DNA of 64,000 bases. It comes from an uncultured Gammaproteobacteria bacterium. GTDB lineage: Bacteria > Pseudomonadota > Gammaproteobacteria > Nitrosococcales > Methylophagaceae. The position numbers and the translations under genes are program-made. Positions 61,872-64,000 of this stretch are shown here, in pieces (the first letter of the stretch is position 1; each line of letters begins with the position of its first letter). The DNA lies in NCBI GenBank assembly GCA_905181885.1, contig CAJIZI010000001.1:854717-918716 (forward strand), read 5' to 3'. The notes under the pieces were generated by a model, which worked only from the letters and a program-made list of their open reading frames with translations, had not been told where the DNA came from and made no database searches.

Positions 61872-64000
61872 ATGGCTTTAACGAAAACAGAAGTTTCACA
61901 ACTTTACATATCTCTCTTTGGAAGAGCATCGGAAGGATCTGGTAACACATACTGGCAGACTCAGAATGCCGCCAGTGCAGATACAAACACTAACCGTACC
62001 AACACAGCAACGGAAATGCTTGGACTCACAATTGTAAAAAATTACTTCGGTGTGACAGATTACACAACAGAGGCAAATATACAGACCGTTGTAGAGTCAA
62101 TTTATCTGAACGTGCTGGGAAAAACATATGCACAAGATACTGTCGGTGTTGACTACTGGGTAGCTCAAGTGGTTGCTGGGTTGTCAATGGGCAGAGTGGT
62201 AAATGATTTAATTGTTGCTATCAATCATCCTGACAATAGAGTTGAAGTGGCAGATCTTGCAGCCTCAAACACATTTAATAATAAAGTTATTGTTTCAGAC
62301 TACGTAACAGATAATATTTCAGTTTTTACAAACACTGCTACTTTTAGAGCTTACGTATCTAGCGTTGACAATACAGATGCAACAGTCGTTGCTGCTAAAG
62401 CAGACGCTCTTGCTGATGTACCTGCTGTAGCCAACCCTGGTTCAGCCTTTGCTCTGACTACTGGTACTGATGTACGCTACGTTGGTACAAGCTGCTGACG
62501 ATACGTTCACTGCTGGTGAAGGCGCTGCCGGAGCTGCAACACTTACTGCAGGCGATACACTAGTTGGTGGTGCAGGTGTTGATACAATTAGATTTGTTGA
62601 AACTGGTGCAGTTACTGCATTACCTGTTGGTTTGGATATTACTGGTGTTGAGGTATTCACTGCGATTGGTGGTAATGCAATTACACTTGACCTTAGTGCA
62701 CTAACATCATTAACAACTGTTAATTCAACTAATGCCGCGCAGCTTAATAATATTACTGCTGGCGCAGCTGCAGATGTCAATATGACAATAACTTCTCAGA
62801 CGGCTGCTGCAGCAACAATTAACGGTGGTAAGGATGTTACTGCTACGATGACTGGCGCGACAACAGCAGCATCTAGTATCGGTGTAACGACTGCTGCTAC
62901 AGGAGCTGTTGTAGCAAGCACTCAACATCTCTATGTTGATGGTACAGGTCAAACAATGGGTACTGTCACAATTACTGGTGGTACTACAATTACATCAACA
63001 CAAACTGATGGTCATACAGCTGCTGAGTTAGCAAGACAACTTGCTGATAGTGACTAATGATACAACTGCCGCAGGTGCGGTAGCTAATTACTGGTAACGC
63101 ATCTACAACTACTGTTACTACCGTGCAAGATTCTGCCGTAGCTGTAGTAGATGCTGCAGGTTCTGGTATAGCTGGTTTCGCCAACGGTGCGGTAACTATT
63201 ACTGATGCTAACCAAGCTTCAACTACAGTGGCTAGTACTATTACAACGGTGAGTGTTACTGGTGGTGCTGTCGTAACAGTTGAGTCGGGTGCTCTAACCA
63301 CTTTAAATCTTGGTGGTACGATAACTTCTGTTGATGCTGATGCTCTTGGCGCATTAACAACTGCTGCTGTAACTACATTAGCACTTAATGTTAATGGGTT
63401 AACTACTACTGGTGCAGTAGTTATCGATACAGATATCACACTTTTGACATTAGATAGTAGTACTGCTGCTTCAACAATTGCTGATTTAGATATAGATGGT
63501 GCTAACTACGCTGACTGTTACTGGTGACGCACTAGTTACACTTACTGCTCAAAAAGATGCAGCGTTTACTGCTATCAATAGTACTAACACTGCTGGTATT
63601 TCACTAGGTACTGCTCTTGCAGTTGCTACTGTCTTTACAGGTGGCGCTGGTAATGATGCGATTTCAATCGGTGCAACAACTGGCGCACAAACAATGGGTG
63701 CTGGTGACGATACAGTAACTCTTTCAAGTGGAACAGTTGGTACAGGTGGTTCAGTTAATGGTGGTGCAGGTACTGCTGATAAACTTATTATGACTGATGC
63801 TTTAGCCGCTGCTGCAGATGGTTCAGCTGTATTCAATGGTTCGTTTACGAACTTTGAAGTATTACAAATATCTGATTCTTTTGTATCAGATACTCTCGAT
63901 CTTGATGGTCTTAATGATGTCGATACAGTTATCCTAGCGCTGGGTGCAAACACAGCTACTATAAATAATCTCAATACTGGTGGTACAGTTCAGTTCAACA
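61872..64000 (+). CDS. S-layer/RTX-like secreted protein with DUF4214 N-terminus, partial, frameshifted
   Basis: Starts at ATG 61872 behind AGGAGA. Residues 1-200 form a helical DUF4214-type region (EVSQLYISLFGRASEGSGNTYW, IYLNVLGKTYAQDTVGVDYW, VNDLIVAINHP). From about residue 200 the sequence becomes Thr/Ala/Gly/Val-rich beta-repeat material with few charged residues and no Cys apart from frameshift artefacts. It includes DTFTAGEG, GGAGVDTIRF and RTX-like GGAGNDAI and GAGDDTV. There is no N-terminal signal peptide, as expected for a type I secretion substrate with a C-terminal signal outside the window. Frames change near 62470-62490, 63030, 63090 and 63510. The gene continues past 64000. 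The T1SS at 44436-48474 is its probable exporter. Confidence 0.85.

Noticed and set aside
61872..64000. Long minus-strand open frames inside the S-layer-like gene
   Set aside because: They are by-products of the Ala/Thr/Val-biased codons of the plus-strand repeats; they have no ribosome-binding sites and translate to low-complexity sequence.

Overview
This is chromosomal sequence from an AT-rich gammaproteobacterium. Several gene neighbourhoods are typical of that class: corB-ypjD divergent from ffh-rpsP-rimM-trmD-rplS, mutY-yggX, and xerD close to dsbC. DUF3549, DUF2970, YggX and LpxH point the same way. A marine Thiotrichales/Piscirickettsiales-type bacterium such as Cycloclasticus or Methylophaga relatives would fit, but that is inference from gene content.

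Bases 1-33,000 are core genome: the argJ end, a DUF3549 gene, a def/2OG-oxygenase/SpmAB operon, DeaD helicase, three ABC-F ATPases (ybiT, yheS, uup), msrB, a MATE transporter, ung, an alanine/sodium symporter, a membrane cytochrome c-like protein, csp, yggX, mutY, the SRP/ribosomal operon, ogt, xerD, yajQ, dsbC, lpxH, a cyclophilin, cysS and folD. A strong promoter precedes tRNA-Pro(UGG) and tRNA-Arg(UCU).

Bases 33,146-37,010, just 3' of tRNA-Arg, look like a decayed integrative element. They hold an integrase N-terminus fused to YwqK/MORN-like sequence, an intact MMPL/RND transporter, the C-terminal tail of an HsdR restriction subunit, and a 20-bp direct repeat (3-base mismatch core) at both edges.

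Bases 37,286-64,000 form one cell-surface locus. It contains a WbpM/CapD-like sugar-nucleotide dehydratase, glmS, manC and manB, a complete three-part type I secretion system, two glycosyltransferases, gmd and rmd, and a Wzm/Wzt O-polysaccharide exporter whose Wzt carries a C-terminal substrate domain. It continues with a tandem-duplicated methyltransferase, a very large three-domain glycosyltransferase and a DUF4214-headed, Thr/Ala/Gly-rich S-layer/RTX-like protein that runs off the end. The reading: GDP-mannose is made (ManB, ManC), converted to GDP-D-rhamnose (Gmd, Rmd), polymerised into an A-band-like O-polysaccharide, methyl-capped, recognised by Wzt and exported. The type I system would secrete the S-layer protein, which may anchor on that polysaccharide. 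The layout parallels the Caulobacter rsaA locus.

Reading-frame breaks are sparse in the first 39 kb (about eight single-base breaks in conserved genes) and very dense from 39.4 to 61.2 kb, where almost every gene is split while homology continues across the breaks. This most probably reflects uncorrected indel errors in a low-coverage or strain-variable region. I therefore annotate those genes as single loci and give the frameshift positions.
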